Shown piece after piece: positions 7,514 through 13,729 of a DNA stretch of 13,729 bases (position 1 is its first letter; every line of letters begins with the position of its first letter). Position numbers and translations under genes: made by a program. The notes beneath the pieces are model-generated. The model was not told the origin of the DNA, did no database searches, and worked only from the letters and a program-made list of their open reading frames with translations. This stretch comes from Pseudomonadota bacterium (GTDB lineage Bacteria; Pseudomonadota; Alphaproteobacteria; Rhizobiales; Rhizobiaceae). Location: assembly GCA_023422735.1 (NCBI GenBank), contig JAFAGL010000141.1, positions 1-13,729 of the forward strand, read 5' to 3'.

Positions 7514-7644
7514 GCGCTTTTCAGGCTGCAGAAACATGCCTGCAATGAGCGTGTCTGTGTTGCCGAGCGTGTTTGACTGCTTGGTTCGGGCTTTGGCGGA
7601 TCTTTCCGAATAAGCCTGAGAAACGTGATCTGGACTTTGACCAA
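7514..7644 (+). other. 131-base untranslated stretch after the TRAP binding-protein gene
   Basis: No credible gene is present. The stretch has overlapping short stems right after the stop (CAGGC 7522-7526 with GCCTG 7538-7542; TGCAG 7527-7531 with CTGCA 7540-7544, mutually exclusive) and an 8-base direct repeat GAGCGTGT at 7547-7554 and 7565-7572. It is probably the 3' untranslated region of the TRAP gene. A TTGACT at 7573-7578 has no convincing -10 box. Confidence 0.4.
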
Positions 7645-7677
7645 GGACGAAAGGAGGGAACTTCTTTCGTCCTTTTT
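7645..7677 (+). terminator. Strong intrinsic (rho-independent) terminator
   Basis: GGACGAAAG (7645-7653) pairs perfectly with CTTTCGTCC (7664-7672). The stem extends inward by three more pairs (one G-U), giving 12 pairs closed by a GGAA tetraloop at 7657-7660, and is followed directly by five T (7673-7677). It ends transcription from the TRAP gene and separates it from the E2/E3 genes, which must have their own promoter between 7678 and 7790. Confidence 0.92.
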
Positions 7678-7806
7678 CGCTTCCACGAAAGTTTCTGCTG
7701 CGTTCGGGCTTGTTCGATGTCGCAAAGAAAACTCTTTCCGTCTTGCCTCGCGATAGGATGCAAGTGAGGCTTGGTCGGATGGCGTTCGACGGAAGGGATG
7801 GAGATC

Positions 7807-9138
7807 ATGGGACTTCTGAAAATCAAGATGCCGGATATCGGTGAGGGTATTGCCGAGGCCGAACTGGTGGAATGGCATGTCGCGGTCGGCGATCCAGTCC
7901 AGGAGGATCAGGTCGTCGCATCCGTGATGACCGACAAGGCGACGGTCGAAATTCCTACCAGTGTCAGCGGCACCGTTGTGTCACTTGGCGGCGAGGTCGG
8001 TGAAAAGCTTGCAATCGGCAGCGAGTTGATCCGATTGGAAGTTGTCGGGGAAGGCAATCTGAGCGAGGCAGATAAAGCCCCGAGCGATGCCGCCGAACCC
8101 GTGGCTTCCGAGCCTGTGGGCGCACATGCCGCTACTCCGTCGCAGGAAGCACCGAAGCCTGAGCCTGTTTCCGACGCAAAGCCCGCGGCCAAGCCTGAAC
8201 AAGCCTCAGCGCCGCGGCAACCCACCACCGGTGCTGCCTCCGCTCCGCGGGCGGAAGGCGAAAAGCCCCAGGCATCGCCTGCTGTGCGGTTGCGTGCCAG
8301 GGAAGCCGGCATCGATCTGCGTCAAGTGGCTGGCTCCGGTCCCGCGGGCCGCATCACGCATGCCGATCTCGACGCAGTTTTTGAGAAGGGTGCCGGGCAA
8401 AGTGGCGGTTCGGCGAAGCGTGGTCTTGCCCCTGACACCTCCGTGAAGGACATCAAGGTTGTTGGCCTGCGACGCATGATCGCCGACAAGATGGCGACGT
8501 CCAAGAAGCATATCCCTCACATCACCTATGTTGAAGAGATCGATGTTACGAAGGTGGAGGAACTGCGCGCGGCGCTGAACAAATCAAAGCAGCAAGACCA
8601 GCCGAAGCTGACCCTTTTGCCATTTCTGTTCAAGGCGATCGTGCTGGCCACCCGTGACGAGCCTGTGGTCAACTCGATTTTCGACGACGAGGCCGGCGTC
8701 GTGCATCAACATGGCGGCGTGCATATCGGCATGGCGGTGCAAACGCCGAATGGCCTGATGGTCGCCAATGTCAAACATTGCGAGGCTCGCGATCTGTGGG
8801 ACACCGCAGGCGAGGTCAACCGGCTGGCAGATAGCGCCCGCAAGGGCACGATCACGCGCGATGAACTGCGCGGTTCGACCATCACCGTGACGTCGCTCGG
8901 CGCCATGGGTGGTCTTGTTCACACGCCGATCATCAATCATCCGGAAGTTGCCATCGTCGGCGTCAACAAGATGCAGACCCGGCCCATGTGGGATGGCTCG
9001 CAATTCGTGCCGCGTCAGATGATGAATCTGTCGTCCTCTTTCGACCATCGCATCGTAGATGGCTGGAACGCCGCGAGCTTCGTTCAGCGCATCAAGGTTC
9101 TGCTCGAAGAGCCCGCAATGCTTTTCATGGAGGGGTGA
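7807..9138 (+). CDS. bkdB: Dihydrolipoamide acyltransferase (E2), probably of branched-chain 2-oxo-acid dehydrogenase
   Basis: Core subunit that transfers the acyl group from lipoamide to coenzyme A in a 2-oxo-acid dehydrogenase complex. It has 443 residues: one lipoyl domain (1-76; lipoylated Lys44 in 'MTDKATVEIP'), an Ala/Pro/Glu-rich linker (about 80-153), a peripheral subunit-binding domain (about 156-190, 'ASPAVRLRAREAGIDL...GRITHADL'), and the acyltransferase domain (about 215-443) with catalytic His414 and Asp418 in 'DHRIVDG'. The pattern 'GLRRMIADKMATSKKHIPHITYVEEIDVT' is typical of branched-chain E2 rather than PdhC or SucB. I preferred ATG 7807 because AAGG lies about 10 bases upstream and the protein then begins 'MGLLKIKMPDIGEG'. 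TTG 7771 and ATG 7798 are alternative starts; at 7798 the purine run directly abuts the codon. The E3 gene follows after four bases. No E1 genes precede it, unlike the usual bkdA1-bkdA2-bkdB-lpdV order. Confidence 0.88.
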   Translation: MGLLKIKMPDIGEGIAEAELVEWHVAVGDPVQEDQVVASVMTDKATVEIPTSVSGTVVSLGGEVGEKLAIGSELIRLEVVGEGNLSEADKAPSDAAEPVASEPVGAHAATPSQEAPKPEPVSDAKPAAKPEQASAPRQPTTGAASAPRAEGEKPQASPAVRLRAREAGIDLRQVAGSGPAGRITHADLDAVFEKGAGQSGGSAKRGLAPDTSVKDIKVVGLRRMIADKMATSKKHIPHITYVEEIDVTKVEELRAALNKSKQQDQPKLTLLPFLFKAIVLATRDEPVVNSIFDDEAGVVHQHGGVHIGMAVQTPNGLMVANVKHCEARDLWDTAGEVNRLADSARKGTITRDELRGSTITVTSLGAMGGLVHTPIINHPEVAIVGVNKMQTRPMWDGSQFVPRQMMNLSSSFDHRIVDGWNAASFVQRIKVLLEEPAMLFMEG

Positions 9139-9142
9139 TCCC

Positions 9143-10534
9143 ATGGCTGATCGCAAATGCAAGGTTCTGGTGATTGGTGGCGGACCGGGCGGCTATGTGG
9201 CCGCCATCCGGGCCGGCCAGGCGGGAATGGATACGATTCTGGTTGAAGCCGCCAATGTCGGCGGCACCTGTTTGAATGTCGGCTGCATTCCGTCCAAGGC
9301 GCTGATTCATGTGGCCGAGCAGTTCGAAGCCGCGCATCGGTTCACGCAGAAAAACGAACTGGGCATTACTGTCGCAGATCCACGCTTCGATCTGCCGACC
9401 GCGATGGCCTGGAAGGACGGGGTGGTGGGAAAGCTGACGGGTGGCGTTGGCGGTCTTTTGCGCAAGGCCAAGGTCACTGTCCTCAACGGGACCGCGAGCT
9501 TCAAGGACGGGAAGACAGTTCTCGTTGCCCGGGCCGATGGTGAGAACGACATCGTCACTGCGCAATCCGTGATCATTGCGACCGGATCGCAATCCGTGGA
9601 ACTTCCCTTCCTGCCGTTTAGCGAGCATGTCATCTCGTCCACCGGCGCGCTGGAGCTCGAAACTGTGCCGCAGCGTTTATGCGTGGTGGGCGGTGGTTAC
9701 ATCGGGCTGGAACTGGGCATCGCTTATGCCAAGCTTGGCTCGAAAGTGACGATCGTGGAAATGGCCGAGCGCATTCTGCCGCTTTATGATGCCGAACTGA
9801 CCGGGCCTGTTTCCAAACGCCTGGAAGAGCTCGGTATCACTGTCATGACCGGCGCCAGGGTGACTGGCGCAACGGACGGGACGGTTGCGGTTACCAACGC
9901 GTCGGGCGAGGCGATCGAAGTCGAGGCAGACAAGATTCTCGTCACGGTCGGTCGTCGTCCGAACACGGAAGGCCTCAATCTCGAGGCCGTCGCCATCGAC
10001 ATGGATCGCGCATTCATCAAGATCGATGGGCGCTGCCGCACGTCCATGCGTGGGATCTATGCAATTGGCGACGTGACGGGTGAACCGATGCTCGCGCATC
10101 GCGCGATGGCTCAGGGCGAGCTGGTTGTCGAAGTCATTGCTGGAAAAAACGACAGCTGGGACAAACGCTGTATTCCCGCGATCTGTTTTACCGATCCGGA
10201 AATCGTCTCAGCCGGGCTCCAGCCCGATGAAGCGAAGGCTGCTGGCTTCGAAACCATCGTTGCGAACTTCCCGTTTCGCGCCAATGGTCGGGCGATGACG
10301 ATGGAACGTGAAGACGGTTTCGTGCGGATTGTGGCGCGCAAGGACAATCATCTGGTGCTGGGCATTCAGGCGGTCGGCGCCGGCATTTCGGAAATGGCGG
10401 CAGGCTTCGGACTGGCGATCGAAATGGGCGCTTGTCTCGAAGACATCGCCGGCACGATCCATTCGCACCCGACACGCGGCGAGGCTTTCCAGGAAGCTGC
10501 ATTGAAAGCTCTGGGGCACGCATTGCATATGTAG
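9143..10534 (+). CDS. lpdA: Dihydrolipoamide dehydrogenase (E3), LpdV-like
   Basis: FAD-dependent homodimer that reoxidises dihydrolipoamide with NAD+ in 2-oxo-acid dehydrogenase complexes. Its 463 residues are the normal family length. Visible parts: FAD-binding GGGPGG (12-17); redox-active disulfide Cys43/Cys48 in 'GGTCLNVGCIPSK'; NAD-binding GGGYIG (183-188) followed by 'LELG'; 'VGRRPNTEG'; 'YAIGDV'; and the C-terminal interface with the catalytic His442-Glu447 pair in 'HSHPTRGE'. The ending 'FQEAALKALGHALHM' resembles the branched-chain-specific LPD-Val of Pseudomonas, in line with the BkdB-like neighbour. GGAGGGG at 9129-9135 lies 7 bases before ATG 9143 and overlaps the end of the E2 gene, so the two are translationally linked. 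The symbol lpdV would be equally apt. All active-site residues are intact. Confidence 0.93.
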   Translation: MADRKCKVLVIGGGPGGYVAAIRAGQAGMDTILVEAANVGGTCLNVGCIPSKALIHVAEQFEAAHRFTQKNELGITVADPRFDLPTAMAWKDGVVGKLTGGVGGLLRKAKVTVLNGTASFKDGKTVLVARADGENDIVTAQSVIIATGSQSVELPFLPFSEHVISSTGALELETVPQRLCVVGGGYIGLELGIAYAKLGSKVTIVEMAERILPLYDAELTGPVSKRLEELGITVMTGARVTGATDGTVAVTNASGEAIEVEADKILVTVGRRPNTEGLNLEAVAIDMDRAFIKIDGRCRTSMRGIYAIGDVTGEPMLAHRAMAQGELVVEVIAGKNDSWDKRCIPAICFTDPEIVSAGLQPDEAKAAGFETIVANFPFRANGRAMTMEREDGFVRIVARKDNHLVLGIQAVGAGISEMAAGFGLAIEMGACLEDIAGTIHSHPTRGEAFQEAALKALGHALHM

Positions 10535-10596
10535 GCTGCACAGCTGAACCGGTCTGATTTCGGGGCGAAATAACCGCAAGGGCGTTTCCATGTATA

Positions 10597-10660
10597 GATT
10601 TTTCCGGGGCTGATTCAGCGCATCGCGCGTCGCTGAAAGTTCGAAAAATCCTCGGAAAAA
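10597..10660. repeat. Nested inverted repeats with two competing right arms
   Basis: An inner perfect stem TTCAGCG (10614-10620) / CGCTGAA (10631-10637) lies within an outer perfect stem GATTTTTC (10597-10604) / GAAAAATC (10643-10650). The left outer arm can instead pair, shifted by two bases, as TTTTTCCG (10599-10606) with CGGAAAAA (10653-10660). There is no T-run after the structure on either strand, so it is not a standard terminator. It lies 63 bases after the E3 stop and just before the putative ArsR-gene promoter. Function unknown. Confidence 0.5.
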
Positions 10661-10674
10661 CTTATATTTGGTCC

Positions 10675-10745
10675 TTGACGCGCGCGGGCATAGCTCCAGC
10701 TAATAAAACTTTGCCCGCAAAAATTTTTGTTGAGGCGTGCAACAA
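10675..10745 (+). promoter_or_regulatory. Putative promoter and operator of the ArsR-family gene
   Basis: TTGACG (10675-10680) is a good -35. Candidate -10 boxes GCTAAT (10699-10704, spacing 18) or TAATAA (10701-10706, spacing 20) are imperfect. Just downstream lie a 12-bp palindrome CAAAAATTTTTG (10718-10729) and an inverted repeat TTGTTG (10727-10732) / CAACAA (10740-10745) with a 7-base spacer. The octamer TGCAACAA at 10738-10745 recurs at 10777-10784, close to the start codon. Dyads over the transcription start suit autorepression by the encoded regulator, which is an inference. The rest of the 262-base gap 10535-10796 holds no gene. Confidence 0.45.
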
Positions 10746-10796
10746 ATACCACCTGCATTCGTTTCTTTTGCGGCGATGCAACAAGACGAAATATAG

Positions 10797-11132
10797 GTGG
10801 TGGGTTTGTCTAAAAGCGAAACACATATCGCGGCGCGTTCGGCCGCCGTCCTGTCTGCGCTCGGCAACACTAAGCGGCTGTTGATCATGCGTCAATTGCT
10901 GGCTGAAGAAGTTCCGGTCAACGAACTGGCGCGCCGAGCTGATCTCAGCCAGTCCGCAATCTCGCAACACCTTGCGCGCTTGCGCAAGGTCGGTCTGGTT
11001 CAGACCCGGCGCGACAGGCAAACCATTTTCTATACCAGCCGTTGTGAGTTCGTGGCCCGCATCATTGCCATTCTCGACGCCGAGCTGACGCCGAAAACGG
11101 ATGTTGCCCAGCGTGCCAGCGCTGGATTGTAA
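10797..11132 (+). CDS. ArsR-family winged-helix regulator, NolR-like
   Basis: Small DNA-binding repressor of the ArsR/SmtB family, 111 residues if started at GTG 10797. The winged helix runs through 'LSALGNTKRLLIMRQLL' (19-35), a helix-turn-helix 'VNELARRADLSQSAISQHLARLRKVGLV' (41-68, recognition helix about 51-62) and the wing 'TRRDRQTIFY' (70-79). The metal-binding ELCVCDL-type motif is absent and the only cysteine is near residue 82, so metal sensing in the classic way is unlikely. The 'NTKRLLI', 'LSQSAISQHL' and 'RRDRQTIFYTS' stretches resemble rhizobial NolR as I recall it. The start is uncertain: GTG 10797, GTG 10800 and TTG 10806 are all in frame; AGGTGG at 10795-10800 would best serve TTG 10806, five bases on. 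It stands alone after the inverted repeats and is convergent with the aldehyde dehydrogenase, so its target is probably itself or distant genes. Confidence 0.87.
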   Translation: MVGLSKSETHIAARSAAVLSALGNTKRLLIMRQLLAEEVPVNELARRADLSQSAISQHLARLRKVGLVQTRRDRQTIFYTSRCEFVARIIAILDAELTPKTDVAQRASAGL

Positions 11133-11152
11133 GCGGCGCGTTGCTGCGCCGC
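11133..11152. terminator. Probable bidirectional terminator between convergent genes
   Basis: A perfect GC-rich stem GCGGCGC (11133-11139) / GCGCCGC (11146-11152) with a 6-base loop begins right after the regulator's stop codon and ends 10 bases before the aldehyde dehydrogenase stop. The T-run on the plus side is short (AATTTCGCTT) and there is none on the minus side, so efficiency is uncertain. Position between two converging 3' ends supports the call. Confidence 0.65.
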
Positions 11153-11162
11153 AATTTCGCTT

Positions 11163-12590
11163 CTAGTCTCCATAACCCACGATCCCCTTGATCTCGAGAA
11201 AATCATGAATGCCCCAATCGGCGTATTCGCGTCCATTGCCGGATTGCTTGTAACCGCCGAATGGCGCGAACGTGTCCCAGGCAGGATAATTGAGATGGAT
11301 CGTCCCGGCTCGAAGCCTGTGGCTGACGGCGCGAGCCTGGTCCGGAGTTCCTGACTGAACGTAAGCGGCCAGCCCATAAACGGTATCATTGGCGATTTCG
11401 ATCGCTTCTTCGATGTCGCTATAAGGCATGATGGACAAAACAGGTCCGAAAATCTCTTCGCGTGCGATCGTCATGTCGCGCGTGACGTGACCGAAAACTG
11501 TCGGCCGGATGTAATAGCCGCGATTGAGACCTTCTGGCCGGCCGATCCCGCCGGTTGCGAGCGTGGCCCCTTCCTTGATGCCCGCTTCGATCAGCCCCTG
11601 GATCTTGTTGAACTGGATTTCGCTGACCACCGGCCCGAGCACCGTGTCGGACGCGGTCGGATCGCCTACCTTGATCTTTTCGGCTGTCGCTTTGGCGATT
11701 TCCAGTGCTTCATCATGCCTGTCCGCAGACACCAGCATACGGGTCGGCGCGTTGCAGGACTGGCCGGAATTTCCGAAGCAGGCTTTGACGCCACGCGCCA
11801 CAGCGCGTTGGAGATCGGCATCGGGCAGAATGATGTTGGGAGACTTGCCGCCGAGTTCCTGCGCCACGCGTTTGACTGTGTCGGCAGCGGCCTTGGCGAC
11901 CAGAACGCCGGCACGGGTCGAGCCGGTAAACGATACCATGTCGACATCCGGATGTTCCGACATCGGCTGACCGACTTCGGGGCCGGTTCCGTTGACCAGG
12001 TTGAACACCCCCTGGGGCACGCCTGCTGCTTCCATGATCTCAGCAAAGATGATGCCGCTGATCGGCGCGATCTCGGAGGGCTTCAGCACCATGGTGCAGC
12101 CGGCGGCGATGGCAGGCGCCACTTTGCAAGTGATCTGGTTGAGCGGCCAGTTCCAGGGCGTGATCAGTGCGCAAACACCTACCGGTTCGCGCGCCACCAG
12201 CGTCGTGCCGCGTTGCTCGGTGAGATCCATCTTTTCAAATGCCGCAATGGTGGATTGGATATGCGCGCTGCCGGCTGCGGCCTGCGAATTGCGGGCAAAT
12301 TCGATTGGCGCGCCCATTTCCTGCGAAACAGCCTGCGCCAGATCTTCCATGCGTGCCTGATACGCGGCCAAGATGCGTTGCAAGAGATCGAGACGCTCAT
12401 TCTTGGCGGTGAATGCAAAGCTCGAGAAAGCCGCACGCGCGGCTGCCACTGCCTTGTCGACATCGGCCTTCGTGCCCACCGCAATGGAGGTGAAGGCTTC
12501 TTCCGTGGCGGGGTTGACGACTTCCAGCGTGGCGGGCGTGCTTGGCGAAACCCATGCGCCGTCGATGAAAAATTGTTGGTTGTGATTCAC
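11163..12590 (-). CDS. NAD(P)-dependent aldehyde dehydrogenase, substrate unknown
   Basis: Enzyme of the classical aldehyde dehydrogenase superfamily (475 residues, normal length) that oxidises an aldehyde to its acid. Visible parts: 'FIDGAWVSP' at the N-terminus; 'ITPWNWPLNQITCKVAPAIAAG' with the conserved catalytic Asn; 'LKPSEIAP'; 'FTGSTRAG'; general-base Glu245 in 'ELGGKSPN'; nucleophile Cys279 in 'GNSGQSCNAPTRML'; and 'EEIFGPVLS'. The 34-residue Glu-Cys spacing matches the family. The start is GTG at 12590-12588, set by a perfect AAGGAGGT six bases upstream; an in-frame ATG at 12626 would add 12 residues but has that Shine-Dalgarno inside its coding sequence. The gene is convergent with the ArsR-type regulator and divergent from the unknown membrane-protein gene. 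The substrate cannot be read from the sequence: 'SCNAPTR' occurs in several broad-range subfamilies and no pathway partner adjoins it. Confidence 0.92.
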   Translation of the reverse strand: MNHNQQFFIDGAWVSPSTPATLEVVNPATEEAFTSIAVGTKADVDKAVAAARAAFSSFAFTAKNERLDLLQRILAAYQARMEDLAQAVSQEMGAPIEFARNSQAAAGSAHIQSTIAAFEKMDLTEQRGTTLVAREPVGVCALITPWNWPLNQITCKVAPAIAAGCTMVLKPSEIAPISGIIFAEIMEAAGVPQGVFNLVNGTGPEVGQPMSEHPDVDMVSFTGSTRAGVLVAKAAADTVKRVAQELGGKSPNIILPDADLQRAVARGVKACFGNSGQSCNAPTRMLVSADRHDEALEIAKATAEKIKVGDPTASDTVLGPVVSEIQFNKIQGLIEAGIKEGATLATGGIGRPEGLNRGYYIRPTVFGHVTRDMTIAREEIFGPVLSIMPYSDIEEAIEIANDTVYGLAAYVQSGTPDQARAVSHRLRAGTIHLNYPAWDTFAPFGGYKQSGNGREYADWGIHDFLEIKGIVGYGD

Positions 12591-12596
12591 GGGCAG

Positions 12597-12604
12597 ACCT
12601 CCTT
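12597..12604 (-). promoter_or_regulatory. Perfect Shine-Dalgarno deciding a GTG start
   Basis: On the minus strand AAGGAGGT (12604-12597) lies six bases before GTG at 12590. It identifies this GTG, rather than the upstream ATG at 12626, as the aldehyde dehydrogenase start. The rest of the divergent gap (12605-12775) shows no clear minus-strand promoter, only a short CTTC-cga-GAAG dyad at 12628-12638. Confidence 0.85.
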
Positions 12605-12775
12605 GGAAAACCGAGAATAGGATCACTCTTCCGAGAAGTCATGCGTGCGATAGATGGGGACTGGCCGAAATACGACCTAATGCGTTTCTCGGGTTGAACG
12701 CAGCAGACTGCCGCAGCGGAATATCCGATCTGCGAAGCAAACTGCGGAAGGTGGGCTTCTTTCAGCTTTGACAAT

Positions 12776-13729
12776 ATGGCAAGTCATCAAGGCACTGAAG
12801 CTGTATTCAAAATTGTTTCGGTTGTTGCGAGGCCTTGGATGGGAATTGCCGAATATCTTTTCCTGATTATCGTCAGCATCGTAGCTGTGCGCGTATTCAT
12901 GTCGGCATATCTTCTAATTGCTTGTATCGTATGGTCAGTTTTCACATTGGTGAGCCTGCATAATCCAGCACTGATCGGGATTCAGCTGGTTGTGATCTGG
13001 TCGACTTATTTTTCGCTGCGCAAGAATGAGCATCCGGAAGAAAACGCGCCAGGTACGAAACGTGCGGAGCACAAAGAGACTTCTAGGGTAAGCTCAAAAG
13101 CAATACCAGCAAGTTCGAAAACAAGGCGGCCCGTTGCCTCGCCACCAGGCGTGTTGTCCAGGATCAATGCCGGTCTGGACAGTTTCCAATCTGCGATGGA
13201 GCGCCTTGATGAGATTCATCAGGCGACCACGGGTATTGCGTCGGCGGTCAGCATTGAGCGTATCCATATCGAGAATGCCTATGAAACCGCTCTTTCGCGC
13301 ACCAAGCACCAAACGCATCTCGCTGCGATGACGCTGCAAGAGCGTGCCCATTACGATGAGGTGCATCGCAAGCTTACGGAACTTCTTGAGAAAGAGGATG
13401 GTGATCTGTCAGCAACCGGCAATGATGGTCTGCCAGTCGCTTACCCACCAGATTTCCCATCGCGGGTAGAGCATCCCGATCCGGAAATCGCCAAAGCGAT
13501 CCAGAACAAAATCGAAATTCTTAGAAAGGATCGTGAAGCTTTTATCACCGCCATGCAGGTAAAGGTGAAAGCTTCGCCCGATCTTCAAAACGCGTTTCTG
13601 GAAATTTTGACGAAGCAAAGCATTTTTCTAGTGGCGCCTTTTATGTCAGGTGATGTGGCGTCGCCAGCGAAGCCCAGAAGCGCTTGGCAAACGTCGAGCG
13701 TGATCGCGTCGGCCACTTCCACTCAGAGC
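12776..13729 (+). CDS. Unrecognised membrane-anchored protein, 3' end outside window
   Basis: The frame is open from ATG 12776 to the last base (318 codons) and runs past the window, so the protein is truncated here. I do not recognise a family. Three hydrophobic segments lie at the N-terminus (about 23-42, 43-61 and 64-81). A charged Lys/Arg/Ser/Pro linker (about 82-125) follows, then a helical soluble part with 'INAGLDSFQSAMERLDEIHQ' (about 130-150), a charged, possibly coiled region (to about 207), a Pro-rich turn ('YPPDFPSRVEHPDPE', about 222-236) and another amphipathic helical stretch (about 238-280). ATG 12776 has no good ribosome site and follows a consensus TTGACA (12768-12773). ATG 12839 (residue 22) has GAGG six bases upstream and keeps all three hydrophobic segments, so it may be the true start. 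Codons such as AGA, AGG, ATA, CTA, GTA and TCA are commoner than in the neighbours, hinting at recent acquisition. Confidence 0.72.
   Translation, partial: MASHQGTEAVFKIVSVVARPWMGIAEYLFLIIVSIVAVRVFMSAYLLIACIVWSVFTLVSLHNPALIGIQLVVIWSTYFSLRKNEHPEENAPGTKRAEHKETSRVSSKAIPASSKTRRPVASPPGVLSRINAGLDSFQSAMERLDEIHQATTGIASAVSIERIHIENAYETALSRTKHQTHLAAMTLQERAHYDEVHRKLTELLEKEDGDLSATGNDGLPVAYPPDFPSRVEHPDPEIAKAIQNKIEILRKDREAFITAMQVKVKASPDLQNAFLEILTKQSIFLVAPFMSGDVASPAKPRSAWQTSSVIASATSTQS

Noticed and set aside
10614..10637. Inner hairpin as the terminator of the E2/E3 operon
   Set aside because: The stem is followed by AGTTCGAAAA rather than a T-run, so it does not meet the intrinsic-terminator pattern.
11487..12620. 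377-codon open frame on the plus strand opposite the aldehyde dehydrogenase
   Set aside because: It is antisense to an enzyme with all catalytic motifs intact, and the product is a low-similarity mirror of that coding bias.

Overview
This window looks like chromosomal DNA of an alphaproteobacterium, probably of the order Hyphomicrobiales (Rhizobiales). The evidence is the hemD / mitofilin-like / hemY order, a HemY with a long acidic tail, a NolR-like ArsR regulator, fairly high GC and strong Shine-Dalgarno sequences. I cannot name a genus from the sequence alone.

Layout. (1) 1-4440, plus strand: the 3' end of hemD (uroporphyrinogen-III synthase), a mitofilin/Mic60-like membrane protein, hemY (heme-biosynthesis-associated TPR membrane protein) and a solo TerB-domain protein. 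These are tightly spaced and probably largely co-transcribed. (2) 4519-6237: an FAD-dependent glycerol-3-phosphate dehydrogenase (glpD). (3) 6389-7513: a Tat-exported TRAP-transporter solute-binding protein resembling the 2-oxo-acid binder TakP. It has no DctQ/DctM membrane genes beside it and is followed by a strong intrinsic terminator (7645-7677). (4) 7807-10534: a lipoamide acyltransferase (E2) and a dihydrolipoamide dehydrogenase (E3) that resemble BkdB and LpdV of the branched-chain 2-oxo-acid dehydrogenase complex, with no E1 genes in the window. (5) 10535-11132: a 262-base regulatory gap with nested inverted repeats, then a small NolR-like ArsR-family repressor. (6) 11163-12590, minus strand: an aldehyde dehydrogenase, convergent with the regulator across a probable bidirectional terminator. 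(7) 12776 to the window end, plus strand: an unrecognised protein with three N-terminal membrane segments. Its frame stays open for at least 318 codons, and its codon use is visibly less GC-biased than its neighbours'.

How they may fit together. The heme block is a conserved alphaproteobacterial neighbourhood that links tetrapyrrole synthesis to an inner-membrane mitofilin homologue. The middle block pairs a periplasmic binder of probable 2-oxo acids with the E2/E3 of a 2-oxo-acid dehydrogenase. This suggests uptake and oxidation of branched-chain 2-oxo acids, but the terminator shows these are separate transcripts, and the missing E1 and missing TRAP permease leave the link unproven. No RNA genes, IS elements, CRISPR arrays or attachment sites were seen. 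The features most worth a second look are the unknown membrane gene at the right end, the alternative hairpin element at 10597-10660 and the operator-like repeats before the ArsR gene.
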